In this document: in pieces, positions 31,094-39,265 of the stretch | Numbering within the stretch: the first letter of the stretch is position 1 | Layout: each line of letters opens with the position of its first letter | Source: Chloroflexota bacterium | GTDB taxonomy: Bacteria; Chloroflexota; Dehalococcoidia; UBA2979 | DNA length: 52,798 bases | Direction: 5' to 3' | NCBI GenBank assembly: GCA_009840945.1 | Contig: VXMU01000094.1 | Location: 1-52,798 of the forward strand | The notes under the pieces: model-generated | The model's database searches: none | What the model was told of the DNA's origin: nothing | The model's input: only the letters and a program-made list of their open reading frames with translations | Translations under genes and position numbers: made by a program

Positions 31094-31813
31094 CTACTCG
31101 GGGTGGTCGTCGTCGCGGTGGCGGGCGACGACGAGCTCGCCCTCGGAGCCTGCGCCGTAGGCGCCCCGGTACTCCTCCGGCATGAGTTCCGCGATGCGGC
31201 GCATGATCAGATCCGTGGCCACCTCGGCGCGCTCGGCCGTCGGCCGGCCCTCGTCGAGGTCGAAGGGCTCGCCGAAGACGACGCGGATCGAGAGGCTGCG
31301 CGTGAGCAGCGCGCGCAGGATCGACCGAGGCCCCTTGATGGGGGAGGTGCCCGTGATGGCGCACGGCACGATCGGGGCGCCGCCGAGCAGCGCCATGACG
31401 GCCGAGCCGGGCAGGCCCGGCGTGAGCCGGCCGTCCGGCGACCGCGTGCCCTCGGGGTGCACGAGCACGGCGCGGCCCGCCCGGAGGTGGTTGCGGCCTG
31501 CCCGCAGCGCGCCGAGGTCGCCCGAGTGCCGCCGCACGGGGAACGCGCCGTAGAGCCACACCGTCCAACCGATGAGCGGCGTCTCGAACAGCTCGCGCTT
31601 GGCGATGGGGTGCAGCCGCCGGGGCGCGGCGGCGCACACCAGGATCGGGTCGACGAGGGCTGCGTGGTTGGCGACGATCACGACCCCGCCATCGAGGGGG
31701 ACGCGGTCGGCGTGCTCGATCCTGAGGCTGCCGCCGAGTCGCAGTGCGATGGGCAGCGCGATGCGGCTGAAGCCGTAGAAGAGCCTTCCCCAGAGCAGCC
31801 AGAGCCGCCTCAC
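31094..31813 (-). CDS. plsC: 1-acyl-sn-glycerol-3-phosphate acyltransferase (PlsC family)
   Basis: A 239-residue acyltransferase making phosphatidic acid at the membrane. It has NHAALVDPILV, the NHX4D catalytic block; FPVRRHSGDLGALRAG, block II; VHPEGTRSPDG, block III; and IVPCAITGT, block IV. A short hydrophobic N-terminus (FYGFSRIALPIALRLGG) anchors it. The start is the GTG at 31813, whose GTGA overlaps the cmk stop; the track version running to 32665 is a fusion with noise upstream. The cmk-plsC order is a common arrangement, so co-translation is likely. Confidence 0.94.
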   Translation of the reverse strand: MRRLWLLWGRLFYGFSRIALPIALRLGGSLRIEHADRVPLDGGVVIVANHAALVDPILVCAAAPRRLHPIAKRELFETPLIGWTVWLYGAFPVRRHSGDLGALRAGRNHLRAGRAVLVHPEGTRSPDGRLTPGLPGSAVMALLGGAPIVPCAITGTSPIKGPRSILRALLTRSLSIRVVFGEPFDLDEGRPTAERAEVATDLIMRRIAELMPEEYRGAYGAGSEGELVVARHRDDDHPE

Positions 31814-32532
31814 GGGGCGTTCGCCCGTTCGTACGCCTCGACGGCCCGGGCCACGACGCCGTCCACGTCGAGGTCGTCGGTGACGATTACGACCGCGTCG
31901 TCGGCCGCCTGCTCGGGGCGGATCGCGCGGTGGCCGGTCGAGTCGAGCTGGTCGCGGCGGTCGGTCTCCGCGCTCACGCTGCCGAGGTCGCTCGCGCGGC
32001 CCGCGGCCCGCTCCTCGGCGAGGCGGCGCGCGGCGCGCACCTCGAGCGATGCGTGCAGGAAGAGCTTGGTGCGGGCCTCCGTGAGGACGCGCGTGCCGAT
32101 GTCGCGCCCCGCCATCACGATCGGGGTCCGCTCGGCGAAGGCGCGCTGACGCCGCACCAGCTCGTCGCGCACCGCCGGGACGCGCGAGATCAGCGAGACG
32201 GTCGCCTCGATCTCCGGCTCGCGCAGCCGGTCGCTCACGTCGCTGCCGGCGATGACGACGCGGGGCGTCTCCGGGTCGGGCCACCGCACGTCGAGGTCCA
32301 GCCCGCGCACGAGCGCCGCGACGGCCGCCTCGTCGTCCGGGTCGACGGGCGACTCGAGGACCGCCAGCGTGCAGGCCCGGTACATCAGGCCGGTGTCGAG
32401 GAAGCCGTAGTCGAGGCGGCGCGCCAGCGCGCGGCCGACGGCGCTCTTGCCGGAGGCGGTGGGACCGTCGATGGCGACGCTGCGCCCGATCGAGCCCGCG
32501 GGTGTGTCGGGATCCGATGCGTCGGCCGGCAT
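31810..32532 (-). CDS. cmk: Cytidylate kinase
   Basis: A 240-residue (d)CMP kinase. The P-loop is AIDGPTASGKSAVGRALA (residues about 19-36), followed by LDYGFLDTGLMYRACTLAVL, the LREPEIEATVSLISRVPAVR substrate segment, IVMAGRDIGTRVLTEA and the lid ARRLAEERAAG. I chose the ATG at 32532 (GGAG 6 nt upstream). An ATG at 32577 is an alternative; the longer track ORF to 33660 is spurious. It lies between a pseudouridine synthase and plsC, a common neighbourhood for cmk. Confidence 0.95.
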   Translation of the reverse strand: MPADASDPDTPAGSIGRSVAIDGPTASGKSAVGRALARRLDYGFLDTGLMYRACTLAVLESPVDPDDEAAVAALVRGLDLDVRWPDPETPRVVIAGSDVSDRLREPEIEATVSLISRVPAVRDELVRRQRAFAERTPIVMAGRDIGTRVLTEARTKLFLHASLEVRAARRLAEERAAGRASDLGSVSAETDRRDQLDSTGHRAIRPEQAADDAVVIVTDDLDVDGVVARAVEAYERANAP

Positions 32533-32603
32533 TGCGCGCTCCACCGCCGCACCGCCCCTCAGTGGCCTCGCGATCATAGGAACGGCTCCTCGGCGGCGTC
32601 CAC

Positions 32604-33356
32604 TTACGGGCCGTCGAGCCCGCACTGCGCCCGCAGCCCGGCGAGTTCGCCGCCGGTGAGCGCACGCGCCGCGCCTGGCTCCAGGGTGCCCAGCTCGAGC
32701 GGACCGAGGCGCGTGCGGACCAGGCGACGCACCGGGTGCCCGACGGCGGCCAGCATGCGCCGCACCTGACGCTTGCGCCCCTCGTGCAGCACCAGCCGCA
32801 CCCACCAGCAGTCGCCGTCGGGGCGCAGCCGCTCCGCCTCGGCCGGGCTCGTCGGGCCGTCGTCGAGGTCGATGCCGGCGCGCAGCCGCGCGAGCGCCTC
32901 GTCGCCGGGGCGGCCGTCGACCAGCGCCTCGTAGGTCTTCGCCACCTCGAAGCGCGGGTGCGCGACGCGGTGCGCCAGCTCGCCGTCCGTGGTGAGCAGC
33001 AGCAGCCCCTCGCTGTCGCGGTCGAGGCGGCCGACGTGGCGGAGGCCGGCCGGAACGTCGCCCAGCAGGTCGAAGACCGTGGGTCGCCCTCGATGGTCCG
33101 AGGCGGCGACGATGACGTCGGGCGGCTTGTGCAGCATCAGCGTGAGCGCGGCCTGCTCGTCGTCGAGCGGCGTGCCGTCGACGGTGATGCGCGCGGAGGG
33201 GGCGGCGCGCTGGCCAATGGTCGCGGGGTGGCCGTCGACGCGGACGCGGCCGGCGCGGATCAGCTCCTCGGCCTTGCGGCGGCTGCCGTAGCCGCGTCGC
33301 GCGAGGATCTTCTGGAGGCGTTCGCCAGGGTCGCCGGAGTCGGTATCGGTGGGCAC
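32604..33356 (-). CDS. rluB: 23S/16S rRNA pseudouridine synthase, RluB/RsuA family
   Basis: A 250-residue enzyme with an N-terminal S4 RNA-binding domain (RLQKILARRGYGSRRKAEEL), then the synthase domain with GLRHVGRLDRDSEGLLLLT carrying the catalytic Asp, ELAHRVAHPRFEVAKTYEAL, and VLHEGRKRQVRRMLAAVGHP. The GTG at 33356 (PTDTDSGDPGERL) is preferred over the long track start. Whether it modifies 23S (RluB) or 16S (RsuA) rRNA cannot be settled here. It heads the synthase-cmk-plsC group, 11 nt after the upstream small gene. Confidence 0.92.
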   Translation of the reverse strand: MPTDTDSGDPGERLQKILARRGYGSRRKAEELIRAGRVRVDGHPATIGQRAAPSARITVDGTPLDDEQAALTLMLHKPPDVIVAASDHRGRPTVFDLLGDVPAGLRHVGRLDRDSEGLLLLTTDGELAHRVAHPRFEVAKTYEALVDGRPGDEALARLRAGIDLDDGPTSPAEAERLRPDGDCWWVRLVLHEGRKRQVRRMLAAVGHPVRRLVRTRLGPLELGTLEPGAARALTGGELAGLRAQCGLDGP

Positions 33357-33367
33357 GCGTTGCCCGC

Positions 33368-33700
33368 CTAGCGGCGGCGCATCCGCTCGATGACGATCCA
33401 CTCGGTGATGTCGACGCGCGTGGCCGGACCGGTGCGGCCCATGCGGCCGACGAACCGCTCGATGACGCCGCCGAGGCTCGCCCGCAGCGCCTGCTCCGCC
33501 GCCAGTGCGACGACGGCCACGGCCACCGAGCGCGCGACCACCGGCAGCGCCGACTCGGCGGCGGCGACCAGCGCGCGCGACCCGACGACGGTGAGGGCGC
33601 GGGTGCGCACCGCCCACGGCAGCGGCAGCCGCTGCTCGATGCGTGCGAGCGCGCGCTCACGGGGCACGGGGCCGCCGGGTCGTGGCGTGGAGTCCGGCAC
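33368..33700 (-). CDS. Small basic/hydrophobic protein of unknown function
   Basis: A 110-residue protein with a basic first half (PVPRERALARIEQRLPLPW), a moderately hydrophobic middle (LVAAAESALPVVARSVAVAVVALAAEQ) and the end DITEWIVIERMRRR. The middle could be one membrane-associated helix. The GTG at 33700 has GAGGAC 5 nt upstream, and the gene fits tightly between the purN-like and pseudouridine synthase genes, which supports translation. I do not recognise a family. Confidence 0.6.
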   Translation of the reverse strand: MPDSTPRPGGPVPRERALARIEQRLPLPWAVRTRALTVVGSRALVAAAESALPVVARSVAVAVVALAAEQALRASLGGVIERFVGRMGRTGPATRVDITEWIVIERMRRR

Positions 33701-33770
33701 GCGGTCCTCGTCTCGGGGAGTGCCGACAGCCTAACGGGTACGGGCGGGGCGCGGCCAGTCGCGCCCGCGT

Positions 33771-34589
33771 TCAGCGGGCGGCGAGCTGCGCCTCGACGCG
33801 ATCGGTCACGTCGGCCGGGGGTGCGGGGCGGCCTGTGGCGTCGACGACGCGCGCGCCCGCGACGCGGAGCGCGCCGCTGGCGAACTCGGCGATCGCCGCG
33901 GCGAGCAAGGGCGCCTCGCGCTCGACGCCGCGCGCGCGGATCGCCGCGAACAGCGGTGTGGCGTCCAGGGTTGCGTCGTCGAGGTCGCCGGGGGGGCCGG
34001 GAAGCGCCTCGCGGAGCGCTTCGAGCGCAGGGTCGCGCAGCGGGTAGCGGCAGTAGGCGACCGCCGGGCCCTCGTCCACCTCGGGGATGGCGAGGTGGAC
34101 CATCACCCCGCTCTCGTCGGCGCCCTCGCGGATGAGCTCGCGGATCACGGCCTGCCAGACGCCCGCCGGGCCGTCAGGCAAGGCGGGGTGGAGGTTGAGC
34201 AGCGCGTGCCGCGTTACCAGCTCGCGCTCCACGATCAGCATGTAGCCGGCGAGCACGCCGAGGTCGAACGAGTGCTCCTCGATCGCCTCGGCGACGCGGC
34301 GGTCGTACGCGAGCCGCCACTCGGGCAGCGGCGCGTCGGGACGCGAGCGCTCGCCGCCGACGGACCGCCGGAACGCGACCGACGAGCAGCTCACGAGCGG
34401 GATGCCCGCGCCCTCGACGAGGTCGAAGAACGAGTCGGTCGCCTCGGACTCGCCGCGCTCGCGGTTCGAGAAGACGAACGCGAACTCGGCGTCGAGGTCG
34501 CCCTCGCGGACGGCGCGCTCAACGTACTCGAACATCCCGCGCGAGCCGGGGCCGCGCGCTGTCGTGAACCAGCCGATGCGGAGTGTCAC
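33771..34589 (-). CDS. PurN-like formyltransferase family protein
   Basis: A 272-residue formyltransferase-fold protein. The N-terminus is RIGWFTTARGPGSRGMFEYV in place of the canonical glycine loop of PurN. The active site reads LLNLHPALPDGPAGVWQAVI, giving Asn and His, with the conserved Asp in VHLAIPEVDEGPAVAYC. These are the N-H-D catalytic residues of 10-formyl-THF-dependent enzymes. Homologues are often annotated as phosphoribosylglycinamide formyltransferase, but the diverged substrate loop and the setting beside xseB rather than other pur genes leave the substrate open. The GTG start overlaps the xseB stop (GTGA). Confidence 0.75.
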   Translation of the reverse strand: MTLRIGWFTTARGPGSRGMFEYVERAVREGDLDAEFAFVFSNRERGESEATDSFFDLVEGAGIPLVSCSSVAFRRSVGGERSRPDAPLPEWRLAYDRRVAEAIEEHSFDLGVLAGYMLIVERELVTRHALLNLHPALPDGPAGVWQAVIRELIREGADESGVMVHLAIPEVDEGPAVAYCRYPLRDPALEALREALPGPPGDLDDATLDATPLFAAIRARGVEREAPLLAAAIAEFASGALRVAGARVVDATGRPAPPADVTDRVEAQLAAR

Positions 34590-34834
34590 AGCAGCGAGCT
34601 TTGCGTCGCCTCGTCGTAGGCCTCGCGCAGCCGCTCGACGCGCTGCGAGGCGTCGGCGAGCATCCGCTGGCAGCGCTCGGCGATGCGCATCCCCTCGGCG
34701 TAGAGCTCGACGGAGCGTTCGAGGGGCAGGTCGCCGGCCTCGAGTTGCGCCGTGATCGCCTCCAGCCTCGCGAAGAGCGCCTCGAACGAGTCGTCGCCGT
34801 CGCCTGCGGCTGCTTCGGGCGTGGCGTCTGGCAT
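34586..34834 (-). CDS. xseB: Exodeoxyribonuclease VII small subunit
   Basis: An 82-residue XseB. The core is SFEALFARLEAITAQLEAGD, then LPLERSVELYAEGMRIAERCQ and a final coiled helix, matching the family over its whole length. Several small subunits bind the long C-terminal helix of XseA and are required for activity. It follows xseA with a 20-nt gap, and its stop overlaps the purN-like start. Confidence 0.94.
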   Translation of the reverse strand: MPDATPEAAAGDGDDSFEALFARLEAITAQLEAGDLPLERSVELYAEGMRIAERCQRMLADASQRVERLREAYDEATQSSLL

Positions 34835-34854
34835 CGAGGCTCCTCGTTGCGTTC

Positions 34855-36039
34855 TTAGCCGGTGATGCGCGCGGAGCGCGTGCCGTCGCGCAGCCGCAAC
34901 TGTACCGCGTCGTCCGGCCGCAGCGCCGCCGCTGATGTCACCACCGAGCCGTCCTCGCGCGTCACGACCGCGTAGCCGCGGTCGAGCGTGGCGAGGGGCG
35001 AGAGCGCGGCAAGGCGGCCGCCGAGGGCGCCCGTGCGCTCGCCCGCGCGCGCGATGGCGAGCTCGAGCGCGCGCCCGCCCGCGGCGGCGCGCTCCTCGAT
35101 GCGGCGCGACGCTGCCGCCAGGTCCGGGAGCCCTGCCGCAAGCGCCGTGGCGGAGCGCTCGGTGCGGGTGGTCGCGGCGTCGAGGCGGCGGCTCATCGCC
35201 GTGTCGGCGTGGCGGGCGAGGACGCCGACGCGCTGCGAGACCTCGGCGCGGTCGGGCGCGACGAGCTCGGCCGCGGCCGACGGCGTGGGCGCGCGCACGT
35301 CGGCGACGAGGTCGGCGAGCGTGGTGTCGGTCTCGTGGCCGACGGCGGAGATGACGGGGACGGGCGAGGCGTAGATGGCGCGGCTCACCGGCTCCTCGTT
35401 GAACGGCCACAGGTCCTCGGCCGCTCCGCCCCCGCGCGCGAGGATGATCGCGTCGAGGTGCTCCTCGCCGAGTCGCCGCAGCGCGTCGGCGATGAGCCCC
35501 GAGGCGCCCTCGCCCTGCACGCGCGCGGGGGCGACGACCAGGCGCGCGAGGGGCCAGCGACGGCCAAGCACATCGGTCACGTCGTGGAGCACCGCGCCGG
35601 TCGGCGAGGTCACGAGGCCGACGCGCTGCGGGAAGGCGGGCAGCGGCCGCTTGCGTTCGGGCGCGAGCAGCCCCTCCTCCTCGAACTTCGCGCGCAGGCG
35701 CTCGAACTCCGCCGCCAGCGCGCCGACACCCTCCGGCTGCACGAAGTCGACGATGAACGAGAGGTCGCCGCGCTGCTCGTAGAGTGAGAGCGAGCCGTAG
35801 ACGACCACCGAGATGCCCTCGGCGATGCGCTGCCCCTGGCCGACATTGCGGCTGCGGAACAGCACGCAGCGCAGCGCGGCGCCGCCGTCGCCGAGCGTGA
35901 AGTAGACGTGGCCCGAGGAGGCGCGGGTGAGGTTCGAGACCTCGCCCGAGATCCAGATGTCGGAGAGGTGGCGGTTGGCCTCGATCAGCTCCCGCAGGTA
36001 GCGGGTGACCTGGCGGACCGGGTAGACCTCGGGCGGCAT
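34855..36039 (-). CDS. xseA: Exodeoxyribonuclease VII large subunit
   Basis: A 394-residue XseA that degrades single-stranded DNA into oligonucleotides during repair. The N-terminal OB fold has LSDIWISGEVSNLTRASSGH and VYFTLGDGGAALRCVLF. The catalytic domain has FPQRVGLVTSPTGAVLHDV, AIILARGGGAAEDLWPFNEE and VISAVGHETDTTLADLVAD. The Ala/Arg-rich helical region and the LDRGYAVVTREDGSVV end complete the family pattern. The ATG at 36039 (MPPEVYPVRQVTRYL) is right; the track ORF to 36633 reads through efp in another frame. Confidence 0.95.
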   Translation of the reverse strand: MPPEVYPVRQVTRYLRELIEANRHLSDIWISGEVSNLTRASSGHVYFTLGDGGAALRCVLFRSRNVGQGQRIAEGISVVVYGSLSLYEQRGDLSFIVDFVQPEGVGALAAEFERLRAKFEEEGLLAPERKRPLPAFPQRVGLVTSPTGAVLHDVTDVLGRRWPLARLVVAPARVQGEGASGLIADALRRLGEEHLDAIILARGGGAAEDLWPFNEEPVSRAIYASPVPVISAVGHETDTTLADLVADVRAPTPSAAAELVAPDRAEVSQRVGVLARHADTAMSRRLDAATTRTERSATALAAGLPDLAAASRRIEERAAAGGRALELAIARAGERTGALGGRLAALSPLATLDRGYAVVTREDGSVVTSAAALRPDDAVQLRLRDGTRSARITG

Positions 36040-36062
36040 CGTGCTCGCCTCCGGCGGCCGAC

Positions 36063-36626
36063 CTAGCGGGTCGAGGTCCGCTCGATGTACGTCCCGGTCG
36101 AGGTCGAAACCTTGATGGTGTCGCCGGGGTTGATGAACAGCGGCACGTCGACGACGAGGCCCGTCTCGAGCGTCGCGGGCTTCGTCGCGCCGGTGGCGGT
36201 GTCGCCCTTCACGCCGGGGTCGGACTGCACGATCTCGAGGTTCACCGCGGCGGCAAGCTCGATGCCGAGCGCCTCCTCGCCGTAGAGCTGGACCTGCACC
36301 AGGTCGCCCTCCTTGAGATACGGCAGGGCACCCTCGATGGCGTCGTGCGGGACCGCGATCTGGTCGTAGGTCTCGGTGTTCATGAACGTGTAGCTGTCGC
36401 CGTCGGCGTAGAGGTACTGCATCTCGCGGCGCTCGACGCGGGCAGCGGTCAGCTTCTCGCCGGCGTTGAAGGTGCGCTCGATGATGTGGCCGCCGCGCAG
36501 GTCGCGCATCTTGACGCGGTAGACGGCGGACTTCTTCGTCTTGACGTGGTGGACGTCGACGACCTGGTAGAGCGAGCCGTCGACTTCCACCGACACGCCG
36601 CGCTTGATGTCTCCGGTACCGATCAC
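36063..36626 (-). CDS. efp: Elongation factor P
   Basis: A 187-residue EF-P, which relieves ribosome stalling at polyproline stretches. The KOW-like first domain has the modification loop VDVHHVKTKKSAVYRVKMRD, and the later OB domains include FMNTETYDQIAVP, ETGLVVDVPLFINPGDTIKV and the end TGTYIERTS. The loop tip carries lysines (KTKKSA); the modifying enzyme, if any, is not in this window. The GTG at 36626 gives the standard length and overlaps the pepP stop (GTGA). The neighbouring pepP is a frequent partner of efp. Confidence 0.97.
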   Translation of the reverse strand: MIGTGDIKRGVSVEVDGSLYQVVDVHHVKTKKSAVYRVKMRDLRGGHIIERTFNAGEKLTAARVERREMQYLYADGDSYTFMNTETYDQIAVPHDAIEGALPYLKEGDLVQVQLYGEEALGIELAAAVNLEIVQSDPGVKGDTATGATKPATLETGLVVDVPLFINPGDTIKVSTSTGTYIERTSTR

Positions 36627-37741
36627 GAGCCACCCCCGACTTCCAGGTCCAGCTTCGCGGCGCGCGAGATTACGCGCAGCCTGCCGTCCTCCATCACGCA
36701 CTGATCCTCGATGCGCACGCCCCCCCACCCCGGAATGTAGACCCCCGGCTCGACGGTGACGACCTGCCCGTCGGCGAGCAGGTCCTCCGAGTCCGCCGAC
36801 AGCCGCGGCGCCTCGTGAATGTCGAGGCCGACGCCGTGGCCGAGCCCGTGCGTGAAGCGGTCGCCGTAGCCGGCCTCGGCCAGCACCGTAGCAGCGATCG
36901 CGTGCGCCTGTCCGCCCGTCATCCCCGCCTCGATGCGCTCCTCGGCCATCTCCTGCGCCGCGAGGACGGCGTCGTAAACGCGCGGGAACGCCTCGTCCGG
37001 CTCACCCACGCACACCGTGCGCGTGAGGTCGGACCGATACCCGCCGACGATGACGCCGAGGTCCATCACCACGGGCTGTCCCGCCGCGATGGCGGCGTCG
37101 CTCGGGCGGTGGTGCGCCATCGCGCCGTTGGGACCGGCGGCGATGATCGTCTCGAACGCCATGCCGTCCGCGCCGTGCTCGTAGGCGTGACGCTGTGCCT
37201 CCCACGCCACCTCGCGCTCGGTCACACCGTCCCGCAGGCACGAGGCGGCGTGCGCCCAGACCTCGTCGCCGAGGTACACGGCCACGGTCAACGCCTCGAC
37301 CTCGGCGGCGTCCTTGATCGCGCGCAGCGGCTCGACGGCGCCTGGAGCCGGGACCAGCCGCGGGCGGTCGCCCGCCGGGAGCCCCTCGATCGCCCCGACC
37401 CACTCCATGTGCTCGGCGACTGTCAGGCCGCCGGGCTCGAATCCGAGCCGCGCGCCCCCGAGGCCGTCAAGGAGCGGGGCGACGAAGCTCGCGACGCTGC
37501 GCAGCGGCGCGGGGACCAACTCGAACTCCGGCGACTGGCGCTGCGCCTGCTCGTGGTAGCGGCCGTCGGTCGCGATGCGCGCGCGCCGCGCGTCGACGAC
37601 GAGCACGCCCGCCGACCCGGTGAACCCGGAGAGCCAGCGCCGGTTCGACGGCGCGCTCACGAGCAGCGCGTCCACGTCGAGCGCGTCGAGGCGTTCGCGG
37701 AGCCGCGCGAGGCGTGCGCCGGTGCCGGTCGCCTCGGTCAC
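36623..37741 (-). CDS. pepP: Xaa-Pro aminopeptidase (M24B)
   Basis: A 372-residue creatinase-fold metallopeptidase that removes an N-terminal residue preceding proline. The N-terminal domain has RRWLSGFTGSAGVLVVD. The catalytic domain supplies the dinuclear metal ligands: MDLGVIVGGYRSDLTRTVCV (two Asp), FTHGLGHGVGLDIHE (His), VTVEPGVYIPGWGG and GVRIEDQCV (two Glu). The start is the GTG at 37741, 5 nt after the aroQ stop; the longer track start is spurious. Confidence 0.93.
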   Translation of the reverse strand: MTEATGTGARLARLRERLDALDVDALLVSAPSNRRWLSGFTGSAGVLVVDARRARIATDGRYHEQAQRQSPEFELVPAPLRSVASFVAPLLDGLGGARLGFEPGGLTVAEHMEWVGAIEGLPAGDRPRLVPAPGAVEPLRAIKDAAEVEALTVAVYLGDEVWAHAASCLRDGVTEREVAWEAQRHAYEHGADGMAFETIIAAGPNGAMAHHRPSDAAIAAGQPVVMDLGVIVGGYRSDLTRTVCVGEPDEAFPRVYDAVLAAQEMAEERIEAGMTGGQAHAIAATVLAEAGYGDRFTHGLGHGVGLDIHEAPRLSADSEDLLADGQVVTVEPGVYIPGWGGVRIEDQCVMEDGRLRVISRAAKLDLEVGGGS

Positions 37742-37746
37742 GGGCG

Positions 37747-38184
37747 CTACTCCAGCTCGCTCAGCCGGCTGTGCAGGAGGTCGAGCGCGGCGAGGTAGCC
37801 GCGGTACCCGAAGCCGCTCACCTGGCCCCACACCACGGGGGAAATGAGCGAGGTGTGGCGGACCGCCTCGCGCGCGTGGACGTTGCTGAGGTGCACCTCG
37901 ACCGTCGGGACCTGGATCGCGGCGATCGCGTCGGCGATGGCGAGCGAGGTGTGGGTGTACGCGGCGGCGTTGATGACCACGCCGTCCCAGTCGCGGTGCG
38001 CGTGCAGGGCGTCGACGAGGGCGCCCTCGGAGTTCGACTGCACGCACGCGATCTCGATGCCGAGTTCCTCGGCGCGGCCCTCGCAGAGCAGCTCGATGTC
38101 GCGCAGGGTCTCGCGGCCGTAGATCTCCGGCTCGCGCTGCCCGAGGAGGTTCAGGTTCGGCCCGTTCAGGATCAGGATGCGCAT
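37747..38184 (-). CDS. aroQ: 3-dehydroquinate dehydratase, type II
   Basis: A 145-residue type II dehydroquinase of the shikimate pathway. It starts MRILILNGPNLNLLGQREPE, carries the catalytic Tyr in EIYGRETL, and has QSNSEGALVDALH, VINAAAYTHTSLAIADAI and VEVHLSNVHAREAVRHTSLI, the active-site segments in order. Length is normal for the dodecameric enzyme. The ATG at 38184 is the family start. The pathway's shikimate dehydrogenase lies 14 kb away at the right end of the window. Confidence 0.97.
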   Translation of the reverse strand: MRILILNGPNLNLLGQREPEIYGRETLRDIELLCEGRAEELGIEIACVQSNSEGALVDALHAHRDWDGVVINAAAYTHTSLAIADAIAAIQVPTVEVHLSNVHAREAVRHTSLISPVVWGQVSGFGYRGYLAALDLLHSRLSELE

Positions 38185-38209
38185 GGGGCTCCCCGGTAAC
38201 GCCGTGCGT

Positions 38210-39217
38210 TCAGTCCGCCTCGCGCTCGCGCTCCACCTCTCGCGAGCGTTCGAGCGCCGTCGAGACGAGCGCGTGCTGCCGCGCGCTCGTGACCGCCGTG
38301 TAGATCTGCGTCGTGTCGGCGGAGGCGTGCCCGAGCAGCTGCTGCACGATGCGCAAGTCTGCCTCGCGTTCCAGCATATGCGTCGCGAAGCTGTGACGCA
38401 GCCGGTGGGGGTGGACGCGCTGGCGGATGGCGGCAGCCACCCCCGCGTCACGCACGATGCGCTGCACCGACCGCGTCGAGAGCCGCCCGCCGGAGCGGTT
38501 GAGGAACAGCGCCTCCGCGGCGCCGCGCGCCATCAGCGGCCGGCCTTCGTCGAGCCACGCCCGGAGCGCGTCGCGCGCCGGTAGCCCGAACAGCGCAACG
38601 CGCGGGCGGTCGCCCTTGCCCATCACCGAGACCTGCCGGTTGGTGAGGTCGAGGTCGCCGCTGTCGAGCGATGCGACCTCGCTGACGCGCAGCCCCGCGC
38701 CGTAGAGCAGCTCGAGGAGCGCCGTGTCCCGCAGCGCCCGCGCGCGGTCGGCGTCCGAGTCGGCCTCGTCGCCCTCGGGGGCGCGCATGAGCGCCTCGGT
38801 CTCGTCCTCGGTGAGGAAGTGCGGGAGGCGCTTGGGGGCCTTCGGGTAGCGCAGGCGCAGGATCGAGTCGCCGGGCCTGGCCGCCGGCAGGCGGCCGTCG
38901 TTGTCCAGCCAGCCGTAGAACGTGCGGATCGTCGACGCGATGCGCTTCACCGAAGCCGGGGCGCGCTCCTGTTCGATGCGCAGCACGCCGAGGTACTCCC
39001 GCGCCAGCTCGCGCCCGGCCTCGTCGAACGCCACGTCGCGGCCGGCGAGGAAGTGGAGGAAGCCTTCGAGGTCGTTGCGGTAGTTGCGCACCGTGTGCGC
39101 GGAGCGCCGCCGCACCGCCTCGAGGTAGTGCAGGTAGTCGCCGAGCGCCCGCGTTGCGCGCTCGTCCAACTCGGTCCGTGAGTCCGTGTGTGCCCGGGAC
39201 ATGGGCGTTCCACCCAT
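38210..39217 (-). CDS. xerD: Tyrosine recombinase XerC/XerD
   Basis: A 335-residue integrase-family recombinase resolving chromosome dimers at dif. A SAM-like core-binding domain (YLHYLEAVRRRSAHTVRNYR) is followed by the catalytic domain with Arg in LLYGAGLRVSEVASLD, Lys near MGKGDRPR, the HPHRLRHSFATHML box (His-X-X-Arg), GHASADTTQIYT with the last His and the nucleophilic Tyr. XerC and XerD cannot be separated by eye. Its position between topA and aroQ indicates a core gene, not a phage integrase. An ATG at 39202 is an alternative start. Confidence 0.92.
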   Translation of the reverse strand: MGGTPMSRAHTDSRTELDERATRALGDYLHYLEAVRRRSAHTVRNYRNDLEGFLHFLAGRDVAFDEAGRELAREYLGVLRIEQERAPASVKRIASTIRTFYGWLDNDGRLPAARPGDSILRLRYPKAPKRLPHFLTEDETEALMRAPEGDEADSDADRARALRDTALLELLYGAGLRVSEVASLDSGDLDLTNRQVSVMGKGDRPRVALFGLPARDALRAWLDEGRPLMARGAAEALFLNRSGGRLSTRSVQRIVRDAGVAAAIRQRVHPHRLRHSFATHMLEREADLRIVQQLLGHASADTTQIYTAVTSARQHALVSTALERSREVEREREAD

Positions 39218-39265
39218 CCCCCCGCCGGGGTCGAGCGTAGCACGCGGGCGGACGATGGGCGCGCG

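Noticed and set aside
31810-33660. 616-residue ORF joining cmk to upstream sequence
   Set aside because: The upstream 370 residues are out-of-frame reading of the pseudouridine synthase and the small hydrophobic gene. Cmk starts at 32532 or 32577.
38210-39217. Phage or genomic-island integrase
   Set aside because: Although a tyrosine recombinase, it sits in a topA-xer-aroQ housekeeping run with no attachment repeats or phage genes, so a Xer role fits better.
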